Assembly (NCBI RefSeq): GCF_001263795.1
Contig: NZ_LHUR01000022.1
Coordinates: 248,001 to 312,000 of the forward strand
Length of the DNA: 64,000 nucleotides
Direction: 5' to 3'
Source: Clostridium homopropionicum DSM 5847
Lineage (GTDB): Bacteria; Bacillota; Clostridia; Clostridiales; Clostridiaceae
In this document: positions 1 to 7,862 of the stretch, in pieces
Numbering within the stretch: the stretch's first letter is position 1
Layout of the letters: the number at the start of each line of letters is the position of its first letter
Program-made: the position numbers and the translations under genes
The notes under the pieces: generated by a model
Told to the model about the DNA's origin: nothing
What the model saw: the letters and a program-made list of their open reading frames with translations, nothing else
The model's database searches: none

Positions 1-1017
1 GCCAAATAATTGTAAGCATCTTGTTGTTACTTCACTTGCTAATTGTGAACAGTAAAGCTTTGCCATAGCTGCATTAGGTGAAAATGGCTTCTTTTCATCC
101 TTAAGAGATGCTACTTTGTAAACCAATAATTGTGCTGCTTCAATTTTTGTTCTCATATCTGCTATTTCAAACTGAGTATTTTGGAACTGAGAAATTCTTT
201 TTCCAAATTGTTTTCTTTCTTTAACATATTTAATACATTCGTTTAATGCACCTTCGGCAAGTCCTAATGCTTGCGCTGCTATTCCGATACGTCCTACATC
301 AAGAGTCTGCATAGCAATTTTGAATCCATCTCCCTCTTTACCAAGAAGATTTTCTTTAGGCACGATACAATTTTCAAATATAAGTTCACAAGCTGTTGAA
401 CCTCTGATACCCATTTTCTTTTCTTTTTTACCAACAGAGAATCCTGGGAAGCTACTCTCAACTATGAAAGCTGAGCATCCTTTTGTACCTTTAGATTTAT
501 CTGTCATTGCTATTATGATGTAAGTATCAGCATAGCCTGAATTTGTTATAAATATCTTTGATCCATTTAATACATAGTGGTCTCCTTCTAATACTGCTTT
601 AGTTTGTTGCATAGCAGCATCAGTACCTGCACCTGGCTCTGTAAGTCCAAAAGCACCAAGTCTTTCTCCTTTGCAAAGTGGAACTACATATTTTTGTTTT
701 TGCTCTTCTGTTCCAAATTGATAAATCGGATGAGCGCAAAGGGAAGTATGTGCTGTGTAAATAGTTGTTGTTGTTAGACATACCTTTGCAATTTCTTCAA
801 CTGACAGTACATATGTGATAGTATCTGCTCCTGTACCGCCGTATTGTTTAGGTATTGGTATTCCCATGAAACCGTATTTTGAAAGCTTTTCTATAGTTTC
901 AACAGGAAATCTTTCTTCTTCATCTAATTCCGCTGCTAGTGGTTTCACCTCATTTTCTGCGAATTTCCTAAACATTTCTTGAGCTAATAAATGTTCTTTT
1001 TTTAAATTGAAATCCAT
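1..1017 (-). CDS. Acyl-CoA dehydrogenase, butyryl-CoA dehydrogenase type (3' end outside window)
   Basis: Flavoprotein oxidising a short-chain acyl-CoA to the 2-enoyl-CoA (or the reverse with EtfAB), cytoplasmic. The N-terminus (MDFNLKKEHLLAQEMFRKF) and the motifs FGLTEPGAGTDA, FITNSGYAD and the segment DVGRIGIAAQALGLAEGA match the clostridial butyryl-CoA dehydrogenase family. About 339 of roughly 380 residues are present. The catalytic Glu region lies beyond the window edge. The ATG at 1017 follows a good ribosome binding site (GGAGGAATA). The gene stands alone behind a sigma-54 promoter at 1058-1073, so it is probably induced with the CoA-transferase operon rather than constitutive like the bcd of central butyrate formation. 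The exact acyl chain is not visible from sequence. Confidence 0.93.
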   Translation of the reverse strand, partial: MDFNLKKEHLLAQEMFRKFAENEVKPLAAELDEEERFPVETIEKLSKYGFMGIPIPKQYGGTGADTITYVLSVEEIAKVCLTTTTIYTAHTSLCAHPIYQFGTEEQKQKYVVPLCKGERLGAFGLTEPGAGTDAAMQQTKAVLEGDHYVLNGSKIFITNSGYADTYIIIAMTDKSKGTKGCSAFIVESSFPGFSVGKKEKKMGIRGSTACELIFENCIVPKENLLGKEGDGFKIAMQTLDVGRIGIAAQALGLAEGALNECIKYVKERKQFGKRISQFQNTQFEIADMRTKIEAAQLLVYKVASLKDEKKPFSPNAAMAKLYCSQLASEVTTRCLQLFG

Positions 1018-1057
1018 TACTATTCCTCCTTGTAAGCTTTTTATGCCATAAATTAAT

Positions 1058-1073
1058 AGCATTTTATATGCCA
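1058..1073 (-). promoter_or_regulatory. Sigma-54 (-24/-12) promoter of the acyl-CoA dehydrogenase gene
   Basis: Minus strand reads TGGCATATAAAATGCT. The GG and GC elements have exactly the spacing of the RpoN consensus TGGCAC-N5-TTGCW. The -12 GC lies about 41 nt upstream of the ATG. The surrounding 24 bp are almost identical to the promoter at 6124-6139 (one difference), which supports a shared regulon under the activator at 1345-2823. Confidence 0.85.
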
Positions 1074-1189
1074 AATAATCAGATTGTGATAAGTTTGTTA
1101 TCCACAAATGGCTTCATTAAAAGAGTTCAATCAATGTATATAAATTTAATATTCTTATATTTAATAGTTTAATTTAGTTAACAAGCTTA

Positions 1190-1239
1190 AATAAAGAGAG
1201 CAACCGTACCATATATGGCACGGTTGCTCTCTTTATTTA
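1190..1239. terminator. Strong bidirectional hairpin between activator gene and acd, with an activator-site-like core
   Basis: A 19-bp perfect stem (left arm from 1190, right arm to 1239) encloses the palindromic core GTACCATATATGGCAC at 1206-1221. It lies downstream of the activator gene and can terminate it. The loop sequence resembles the paired sites at 1297-1331, so it may also be a protein-binding site. Confidence 0.75.
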
Positions 1240-1296
1240 TGTATTTATTAGTGAAATTTATTATCTTTTCAAGTTTTATCGATAGGTTTTATCATT

Positions 1297-1331
1297 GTGC
1301 CACAAATGGTACTGCGTACAATTAATGGCAC
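1297..1331. promoter_or_regulatory. Paired upstream activator sites (UAS) for the sigma-54 activator
   Basis: Two 16-bp imperfect palindromes, GTGCCACAAATGGTAC (1297-1312) and GTACAATTAATGGCAC (1316-1331), start 19 bp apart, that is, on nearly the same helix face. They lie about 225 bp upstream of the -24 box of the acd promoter. A pair with the same 19-bp spacing lies at 6375-6409 upstream of the CoA-transferase promoter. The enhancer role for the Fis-type activator is inferred from position and repetition. Confidence 0.7.
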
Positions 1332-1344
1332 ATCTATATAATAA

Positions 1345-2823
1345 TTATTTTACAATGCTGGAATATTTGTTAGCATATATTTTTCTTTTTCTCTCAAAAG
1401 TCGAAGGACTCATATTCAATGCCTTTGCTGCAACTCTTACGCTGTTATATTTTTCATAAGCCTTAGTAATATATTCAAATTCAATCTTTTCCACAATTTC
1501 ATTTAAATCAACATTTTTATCTACATCGATTACTTCAAGTTTACTTAATCCCGCAATAGGTAAGTTATCAAGAGTAATTCTTTCATCCTCGCTCATGATT
1601 ACAGCCTGCTCTATCACATTCTTTAGTTCTCTTACATTGCCAGGCCACTCATACTTAATAAGTGCTTGGTAAACGCTACTGGATAAAGTTTTCTTTAATC
1701 CATACTTCTCATTAAGCAGGTTAAGGAACTTTAATGCCAGTGGTACTATATCGTTTACTCTTTCTCTTAAAGGGGGGACTACTAGAGGTACAACATTTAA
1801 TCTATAAAATAGATCCTCTCTAAATAACTTTTGTTTTATCATTTCCTTCAAATCTCTATTAGTAGCTGCTATTACCCTTATATCAACTTTTATAGGTTCC
1901 GTTCCACCTATTTTTTCAAATTCATGTTCCTGCAAAACCCTTAAAAGCTTAACTTGCATATCAAGAGAGAGTTCTCCAATTTCGTCAAGAAAAACTGTAC
2001 CTTTATCTGCTACTTCAAAAAGACCCATTTTCCCCTCTTTATTTGCACCGGTAAATGCTCCTTTTTCATATCCGAAAAATTCACTTTCAATTAATTTTTC
2101 AGAAATTGCACCACAGTTTATACTTATAAATTTTTCTTTTGCCCTTGGGCTATTCTCATGTATATATTTAGCCATCTCACCCTTGCCTACACCAGTTTCT
2201 CCCAAAATCAACACAGAAGAATCAACTCTCGCAACTTTATATGCTTTATTCAAAAGATCAATCATTTTCTTATCTTCTGCAATAATATCACGTTTTTTCC
2301 ATAGATGCTCCCTTATAGCTTCTATCTGACTATGATACTTACTTGCAAGTTTTTCAGCTTCAATTAATTTATCTTTTAATTTTTCTATTTCCTCAAAATT
2401 TCTGCTATTGCTAATTATCATGGAGATGTTTCCATTGTCATCAAAAATAGGTATACTCCGTATAAAAGCTTTTCTATTTGTTTTATAAAAATGTAGTTCT
2501 AATTCTACGGCTTCTCTCTTTTGCAGAACAAGTAATGATCCTGATTTAGAAATATAATTTCCTTCCATTTCTTTAAGATTAAGACCTATTAATTCTTCTC
2601 TATTTAAGCCTGATAATTCCTCATAGGCTTTATTAACTCTAACAGTATTAGCTTCTCCATCTGCAATAAATATAGTGTCTGCAGAATTTTCAATTACTGC
2701 ATCTAATGCAGCACAAAGCTTTCTAGTTTTTTTTAGCTCCTGTAGAATAGTGCAATAATCACTAGCTAAAATTTCATCTTCACTCATTAACCCAGTTATA
2801 TCATATGAACTTATTTTGCTCAT
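1345..2823 (-). CDS. Sigma-54-dependent transcriptional activator (PAS, AAA+, Fis-type HTH)
   Basis: Enhancer-binding activator of RNA polymerase carrying sigma-54. It has an N-terminal PAS domain (about residues 35-150, DAVIENSADTIFIADGE), a coiled linker, and a central AAA+ domain with Walker A GETGVGKGE, the sigma-54 contact loop GAFTGA and FLDEIGELSLDMQ. The C-terminus carries a Fis-like helix-turn-helix (VRVAAKALNMSPSTFERK). At 492 residues it is complete and of normal length. It sits between the genes it probably controls: the permease and CoA-transferase upstream and acd downstream, both with -24/-12 promoters. The PAS domain suggests control by a small ligand, perhaps the acid or acyl-CoA being catabolised; the ligand is unknown. 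Confidence 0.93.
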   Translation of the reverse strand: MSKISSYDITGLMSEDEILASDYCTILQELKKTRKLCAALDAVIENSADTIFIADGEANTVRVNKAYEELSGLNREELIGLNLKEMEGNYISKSGSLLVLQKREAVELELHFYKTNRKAFIRSIPIFDDNGNISMIISNSRNFEEIEKLKDKLIEAEKLASKYHSQIEAIREHLWKKRDIIAEDKKMIDLLNKAYKVARVDSSVLILGETGVGKGEMAKYIHENSPRAKEKFISINCGAISEKLIESEFFGYEKGAFTGANKEGKMGLFEVADKGTVFLDEIGELSLDMQVKLLRVLQEHEFEKIGGTEPIKVDIRVIAATNRDLKEMIKQKLFREDLFYRLNVVPLVVPPLRERVNDIVPLALKFLNLLNEKYGLKKTLSSSVYQALIKYEWPGNVRELKNVIEQAVIMSEDERITLDNLPIAGLSKLEVIDVDKNVDLNEIVEKIEFEYITKAYEKYNSVRVAAKALNMSPSTFERKRKIYANKYSSIVK

Positions 2824-2959
2824 ATTATTCCTCCAATCACACTACGTTGAGCATTTTCTATAAATATTCATTATTAAGCTTTATTATAAGTTCTTAAATT
2901 AATTTATACAAGAATCATTTTATTGCTAAATGCTTCTACGACGAACAATATCTAGCACA

Positions 2960-2999
2960 AAAATGCCCTATAAAACACTTAATTTTACAGGACATTTTT
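2960..2999 (-). terminator. Terminator downstream of the GntP permease gene
   Basis: Arms aaaatgccctat and acaggacatttt pair with two G-U pairs, and the minus-strand product has a U-rich flank. It separates the permease gene from the activator gene. The remaining bases to 2823 hold no further recognisable element. Confidence 0.6.
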
Positions 3000-3020
3000 A
3001 AATTTAATTTTTTATAATTA

Positions 3021-4403
3021 TTAGAATCCTAAGCCTAATGTTGCTAAAATGATTGCTATGATAACAGTAATTGTTGGTATCACAACGGTACATACACCTA
3101 TATCCTTATATGATTCCTTGTGAGTAAGTCCGCATATAGTTAATATTGTAATTACAGCACCATTATGTGGAAGAGAATCGAAACCTCCGCAGGCGATAAC
3201 AGCAATTCTATGAAGAACATCATAACTAATACCGCTTGCATCAGCTAATTTCATGAAATCACCTGATAAAGCTCCAAGGGCAATGGAAATACCCCCTGAT
3301 GCTGAACCAGTGATACCAGCAATAGCTGATGATGCAATAGCTTCAGTAACCAATGGATTATTTGAAACACCAAAGAAGAATTGCTTAAAGATTTCGAAAC
3401 CAGCTAGTGTTGCAATTATATTACCATAACCAACTTCAGATGCAGTATTTACTACTGGAAGAAGAGCATTCATAGCTCCCTTACTAAGTTTTGATGCCAT
3501 ACTATCCTTTAATTTATTAAAATGAAGAATTATTGTTAATAAAGATCCTATAATTAATGAAAGAATTAGCGCCCATTTCCCAAGAACACTGCTTAGTTTT
3601 GTATTAAATGGAGCTGAAGCAAGATAGCCTGTATCCATTTGAGGAATAATCCAATAAGTGAATGCTAGATTACATATGAAGAACACTAGTAAAGGAGTAA
3701 TTGCAGTAACAAAGCCCGGTAAGTTGGATTCATCAACTTCTGTTATATTGTCAATATGATCACCATATCCTTCTCCAGCAACACGAGCTTTTCTTAATCT
3801 TAAGTTAAGCCAAGACATACCAAGAGTAAGTTCTATTGCAGCAGCTACTAAACCTAACACAGGTGCAGCATATAAAGTTGTTCCATAGTAAGCCATTGGA
3901 ATTGCATTTTGTATTTGTGGTGAACCAGGTATGCAGTATGTAGCAAATGTAAAGGCTCCAAAAGCTATACATCCAGGTATAAAACGTTTTGGAATATCCG
4001 CTGCTCTGAAAAGTGCAACTCCTATTGGATAAATAGTAAATGCTACAACAAATAGCGAAACTCCTCCGTAAACTAATACTGCTGTAGATAATACAACAGC
4101 TAGCAATGCCTTATCAGAACCAAGCTTTTTACCTATAAAGTTAGCAATTGACTTAGCTGATCCACTTTGGTCAACAAGTTGTCCAAATACCGCACCTGTC
4201 AAAAATAGAGGAAAGTTATTTTTCGCAAATGTAGCGAACTGAGCCATATATACTTCTGTATATGTAGCTAAAAGTGGTACACCACCATTGATTAAAGCCG
4301 CAAGTGTTGCAAGTAATGGAGCTAATAAAATAACTGAATGGCCTTTATAAGCAAGATACATAAGCAAACCAAGTGATAAGATAATTCCAAAAACACCTAA
4401 CAT
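3021..4403 (-). CDS. GntP-family permease
   Basis: Integral membrane carrier of the gluconate/organic-acid GntP family, normally a proton symporter for hydroxy acids or short-chain acids. The 460 residues are almost wholly hydrophobic, with about 12-14 predicted membrane segments. Family features include the N-terminal FGIILSLGLLMYLAYKGHS, the re-entrant-type segment NNFPLFLTGAVFGQLVDQSG and C-terminal glycine/serine-rich ITGSASGGISIALGALSG. The start has a strong site (GGGAGGGTAAATTT-ATG). It lies 107 nt downstream of the CoA-transferase gene and is probably co-transcribed from the sigma-54 promoter at 6124. Context suggests uptake of the acid that the CoA-transferase activates. Substrate not determinable. 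Confidence 0.88.
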   Translation of the reverse strand: MLGVFGIILSLGLLMYLAYKGHSVILLAPLLATLAALINGGVPLLATYTEVYMAQFATFAKNNFPLFLTGAVFGQLVDQSGSAKSIANFIGKKLGSDKALLAVVLSTAVLVYGGVSLFVVAFTIYPIGVALFRAADIPKRFIPGCIAFGAFTFATYCIPGSPQIQNAIPMAYYGTTLYAAPVLGLVAAAIELTLGMSWLNLRLRKARVAGEGYGDHIDNITEVDESNLPGFVTAITPLLVFFICNLAFTYWIIPQMDTGYLASAPFNTKLSSVLGKWALILSLIIGSLLTIILHFNKLKDSMASKLSKGAMNALLPVVNTASEVGYGNIIATLAGFEIFKQFFFGVSNNPLVTEAIASSAIAGITGSASGGISIALGALSGDFMKLADASGISYDVLHRIAVIACGGFDSLPHNGAVITILTICGLTHKESYKDIGVCTVVIPTITVIIAIILATLGLGF

Positions 4404-4510
4404 AAATTTACCCTCCCTAATAAGTTAATCGTTTTCATAATTCAAAATAGTACCGTCCTACACCAATACTAATTTTATCTTCTTTTATTTTATGTAAAAT
4501 TTTCTATAAT

Positions 4511-6064
4511 TTATTTTGATAATCCCATAATCCCATCTCTAAAAATTCGGCTATCCATTAGTTTAGGTTCACCATCCATTTTAGGAACGAAGTTCATTTG
4601 ATTAAGAATTTGAGTCTTTATATCAATACCAGGTGCAACTTCTGTCAAATACATTCCATCTTTTCTAAGTTCAAATACAGCTCTTTCTGTTATATACATA
4701 ACTGGCTGACCTATTTTATTTGCATATTCTCCGCTGAATGTGATTTGTTCAACAGCATTAATAAATTTCTTCTCTGAACCTTCTTGAATAATAATTAGCT
4801 TGCCATCTTTTATTTCTGTTTTTAAACCACCTGTTGTGAATGTACCGCAGAAAAATACCCGTTTACAGTTTTGTGTAATATTAATAAATCCACCGCAGCC
4901 AGCGATTCTTGTTCCAAACTTGCTAACGTTAATATTTCCAACTGCATCTGCCTGAGCTAGTCCTAAAAATGCTAAATCAATTCCTCCTCCGTCGTAAAAA
5001 TCAAATTGAACATTTTGTTCAAGAATACATTCTGGATTTGTAGAAGCTCCAAACTGTGCACCACCGCTAGGTACTCCTCCAACTGGACCGGCCTCAACTG
5101 TAAGTGTCATATAATCTCCTATTCCCTCTTCAGCTGCCACACTTGCAACATATTCAGGAACGCCTATACCAAGATTTACAACTGCATCTTCTGTAAGTTC
5201 CATAGCAGCTCTACGTCCAATAACCTTTTTAACACTTAAAGGAGGAATATCCATTCCACTTACAGGAACGCGTATATCTCCAGTTAAAGCAGGATTATAA
5301 TCAAATCCTAAACTTTGCTGATTACTTTCAGCATCACCTACAATAATAGCATCAACATAAATTCTTGGAATCTTTACTAGTTTAGGATCCAAAGAACCAT
5401 TCTGAACAATTCTCTCTACCTGAACAATTACTTTGCCTCCGCTATTTTTACAGGCTTGAGCCATTGCTGTTGCATCTAAAGGTGCAATTTCTTTTTCTAA
5501 AGTAACATTTCCCGCTTCATCTGCATATGTACCTCTTAATAAACAAATATCAATTGGAAATGCCTTGTATAACAGTTTTTCCTGTCCAAGAATTTCCACT
5601 AGTTCAACTAGATTTTCCTGTGTCTTTGAATTAAGCTTTCCTCCACCATTTCTTGGATCAACAAAAGTATTCAAGCCTACATGAGTTATTGTTCCAATTT
5701 TATTTGCAGCAATATCTCTGAATAGGTGTGCTATTGTACCCTGTGGAAGATTATAAGCTTCTATTTTATTAGAATTAGCTAAATCACCCATCTTAGGTGC
5801 CTGGTTCCAGTGTCCACCAATAACCCTTTTAACCATTCCCTCATGAGCAAAATGGTCACTTCCTTTACCATTTCTTCTTCCTTGTCCTGCTGCATAAATT
5901 AATGTTAAGTTCTTAGGATTGCCAGTGTTAAGAAATCTCTCTTCTAAAGCTGATGTTAAAGCCTCTGGGCAACCACTGCTGACAAATCCGCCAGTCACTA
6001 CACATTGTCCGTCTTTGACTAGTTCTGCTGCTTCTTTTGGTGTTAAAACAGTCTTATTCTTCAT
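4511..6064 (-). CDS. Acyl-CoA:acetate/propionate-type CoA-transferase (fused alpha-beta subunits)
   Basis: Transfers CoA between acyl-CoA and a free carboxylic acid through a glutamyl-CoA thioester. It is the one-chain (YdiF/Pct-like) form: the N-terminal half carries VVTGGFVSSGCPEALTSALE and the C-terminal half LGIGVPEYVAS, then the catalytic-Glu segment LTVEAGPVGGVPSGG. Length is 517 residues, normal for the family. The ATG at 6064 has a site AAAGGGGGATGAAACT just upstream; the frame is open 14 codons further but without a ribosome binding site. It is the first gene of a sigma-54-driven operon with the GntP permease. The pathway (uptake, CoA activation, alpha-beta oxidation or reduction by the Acd) is inferred. 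3-hydroxybutyrate, crotonate or another C3-C5 acid are all possible substrates. Confidence 0.9.
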   Translation of the reverse strand: MKNKTVLTPKEAAELVKDGQCVVTGGFVSSGCPEALTSALEERFLNTGNPKNLTLIYAAGQGRRNGKGSDHFAHEGMVKRVIGGHWNQAPKMGDLANSNKIEAYNLPQGTIAHLFRDIAANKIGTITHVGLNTFVDPRNGGGKLNSKTQENLVELVEILGQEKLLYKAFPIDICLLRGTYADEAGNVTLEKEIAPLDATAMAQACKNSGGKVIVQVERIVQNGSLDPKLVKIPRIYVDAIIVGDAESNQQSLGFDYNPALTGDIRVPVSGMDIPPLSVKKVIGRRAAMELTEDAVVNLGIGVPEYVASVAAEEGIGDYMTLTVEAGPVGGVPSGGAQFGASTNPECILEQNVQFDFYDGGGIDLAFLGLAQADAVGNINVSKFGTRIAGCGGFINITQNCKRVFFCGTFTTGGLKTEIKDGKLIIIQEGSEKKFINAVEQITFSGEYANKIGQPVMYITERAVFELRKDGMYLTEVAPGIDIKTQILNQMNFVPKMDGEPKLMDSRIFRDGIMGLSK

Positions 6065-6123
6065 AGTTTCATCCCCCTTTAATTCTAAATACTTATTCAA
6101 TAACAACGGATATGAATATTAAT

Positions 6124-6139
6124 AGCATTTTACATGCCA
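6124..6139 (-). promoter_or_regulatory. Sigma-54 (-24/-12) promoter of the CoA-transferase/permease operon
   Basis: Minus strand reads TGGCATGTAAAATGCT, with GG/GC elements in consensus spacing, 60 nt upstream of the ATG. The flanks match those of the acd promoter at 1058-1073 almost base for base. Confidence 0.85.
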
Positions 6140-6259
6140 AAGCTGCATTAGTTCTTACTATTTAATTAATTCACAGCTGTAGATGTTGAACTTACAAGAC
6201 CTTATACAAACTAAATAATATTTTCACTTATTTTCTTTGTTAATAAAAATACTAATAAT

Positions 6260-6296
6260 AAAAGCTACCGTTCCATTAATGAAACGGTAGCTTTTT
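6260..6296. terminator. Hairpin upstream of the CoA-transferase operon, counterpart of the one at 1190-1239
   Basis: A 13-bp stem (aaaagctaccgtt / aacggtagctttt) has the core GTTCCATTAATGAAAC at 6270-6285. It lies 131 bp from the -24 box; the counterpart core lies 133 bp from its own. It is not at the end of a gene (arsM has its own terminator at 6555-6576), so its conserved place suggests a regulatory or insulating role as well as termination. Confidence 0.6.
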
Positions 6297-6374
6297 TCTT
6301 TAATATTTTTAAAAAGCTAACCTACATTTAATTCTTTGAGTTTTTTTCAATAATATTAACCTTTTTTTAAATGT

Positions 6375-6409
6375 GTGCTATATTTGGTACGCTGTGCAAT
6401 TTACAAAAC
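6375..6409. promoter_or_regulatory. Paired upstream activator sites of the CoA-transferase operon
   Basis: GTGCTATATTTGGTAC (6375-6390) is followed 19 bp later by a weaker copy, GTGCAATTTACAAAAC (6394-6409). This is the same 19-bp phasing as the pair at 1297-1331, about 236 bp upstream of the -24 box. Bases 6410-6550 hold nothing further that I can recognise. Confidence 0.6.
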
Positions 6410-6554
6410 ACGCTTGTAGCTTGTTAATATTTATTCATTTTCATATAAAATCTCTACATCATTATAAATTTTTATAATTTTACTGTAATATCATATTAAT
6501 ATTTTTGCAAATAAATTTTTTCTTATTTGCTAGTATCTAATTAATATAACAAAA

Positions 6555-6576
6555 AGAAGCCCTTATATAGGCTTCT
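6555..6576 (-). terminator. Terminator of the arsRDA-arsM operon
   Basis: AGAAGCC / GGCTTCT 7-bp stem with an 8-nt loop, followed on the minus strand by a U-run (TTTTTG), 16 nt after the arsM stop. Confidence 0.75.
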
Positions 6577-6591
6577 CATAAGCATTATTTT

Positions 6592-7449
6592 TTAGCAGCA
6601 CTTACCATTTGATGTTGAATGAGTACAACATGTTTTACTGATTTTTATCTTAGCCTCTTCTTTTGTTGCCTCAATTATATAAGAAGCAACAAAATCTTCA
6701 ATATTCTTACCAGGTGCCCATGAATTTATAATTTCTCTACTGTTATCTTTCGGTGTCATTCGGATATTGCTAAAGCCAGCATTCTGTAACATCGTTTTTA
6801 TATCTTCAACATATTCAGCCCCTCCAATACAACTTGCAATCAATGCTAGGTCCTTCTTAATATTTTCAGGTAATTGTGCTGTAGCAACAACATCAGATGT
6901 TGATAACCTTCCACCAGGTTTAAGAACCCTGAAAGCTTCTTTAAACACCTGTTCTTTATCAAGAGACAGATTAATTACACAATTAGATATGATAACATCC
7001 ACTGTGCTATCTGCAACCGGTAAATGTTCAATTTCTCCTAATCTGAATTCCACATTGGTATACCCACTATTTTCTACATTCTTCCTAGCCAACTTAATCA
7101 TATCAGGTGTCATATCGACCCCTATAACATACCCAGTTTCACCTACCTGCCTTCTGGCAAGGAAACAATCAAATCCACCCCCGCTTCCAAGGTCAAGAAC
7201 TACTTCACCATCTTTGAGAGCTGCAATTACGATAGGATTTCCGCATCCTAATCCCATATTGGATTCAGGTGGCACATTAGAAAGGTCACCTAGGCTATAA
7301 CCAATCTTGATAGATGCTTCGGAAATATCCAACAGAGTACCACTACAACTGCATCCTCCACCACAACACCCTCCTTCAGAGCCTTTCTGTGCCACTTCTG
7401 AATAGTTTTTTCGAATAAAATCCCTAATTTCTTCTTTATTACTTATCAT
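6592..7449 (-). CDS. arsM: Arsenite S-adenosylmethionine methyltransferase
   Basis: Cytoplasmic enzyme methylating As(III) with SAM. Rossmann-type methyltransferase fold: motif I VLDLGSGGGFD, then GVDMTPDMI. The three conserved As-binding cysteines are visible in GLGCGNP, SNCVINL and ASCIGGA. An N-terminal Cys cluster (CCGGGCSCSG, about residue 23) and a C-terminal CC follow the habit of bacterial ArsM. The ATG at 7449 has GGAGG 6 nt upstream; a start ten codons earlier lacks a site. 285 residues. It is the last gene of the arsR-D-A operon, 80 nt after the broken sigma-factor gene. A second, diverged ArsM lies at 39121-39939. Confidence 0.93.
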   Translation of the reverse strand: MISNKEEIRDFIRKNYSEVAQKGSEGGCCGGGCSCSGTLLDISEASIKIGYSLGDLSNVPPESNMGLGCGNPIVIAALKDGEVVLDLGSGGGFDCFLARRQVGETGYVIGVDMTPDMIKLARKNVENSGYTNVEFRLGEIEHLPVADSTVDVIISNCVINLSLDKEQVFKEAFRVLKPGGRLSTSDVVATAQLPENIKKDLALIASCIGGAEYVEDIKTMLQNAGFSNIRMTPKDNSREIINSWAPGKNIEDFVASYIIEATKEEAKIKISKTCCTHSTSNGKCC

Positions 7450-7529
7450 ATATAACCTCCATATAAAATATGTTTTCATCTGTAAAGACGTATGAAAATA
7501 AAAAAGGACGCATCTTTACTCTCGACTTT

Positions 7530-7841
7530 TTAACAATATTTACATTGACTACTTTTATGCTTATAGCCGATGATATTGCCTCTTCTGTCCATTTCTAGCT
7601 CACAGCAGCCTAATAGCATTTCTTTCAACATTTTCCTTGCACGTTGTACCCTTGATTTTGTTCCTGAAATAGAAATCCCTAATTTATCACTCAACTCTTT
7701 CTGTGTCATGTTTTGAAATTCCGTCTGAAGAATCGCCTGCAAAATATCTTCAACGTCTTGTTCATTCGATACTCGTTTCTTAATATACTTTTTGAGTGGA
7801 ATTTTGAATTCTTCCCAAATACACTTTATACAAACATCCAC
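7530..7841 (-). pseudogene. Truncated SigZ-like ECF sigma factor with internal deletion
   Basis: The first about 34 residues (KKYIKKRVSNEQDVEDILQ) match region 2 of an ECF sigma factor. From residue about 37 it jumps straight to region 4 (TEFQNMTQKELSDKLGIS, then SGTKSRVQRARKMLKEM) and the Cys-rich SigZ tail (CCELEMDRRGN, CKYC). About 70-80 residues, including most of region 2 (the -10 contact) and the linker, are missing in frame. SigZ proteins are about 180 residues; this has 103. The GTG start has AAGGTG upstream. It sits inside the ars operon between arsA (21 nt away) and arsM. It could be a dead gene or a small DNA-binding region-4 protein. Confidence 0.75.
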
Positions 7842-7862
7842 AATAAATCACACCTTATCCCA

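Noticed and set aside
6260-6296. Hairpin as simple terminator of arsM
   Set aside because: arsM already has a hairpin with U-run at 6555-6576. This one lies about 300 bp further and keeps the same distance to the sigma-54 promoter as its counterpart near acd.
6767-7300. Long plus-strand frame of 177 codons opposite arsM
   Set aside because: It is an antisense shadow of the arsM coding sequence with low-complexity content and no ribosome binding site or family motif.
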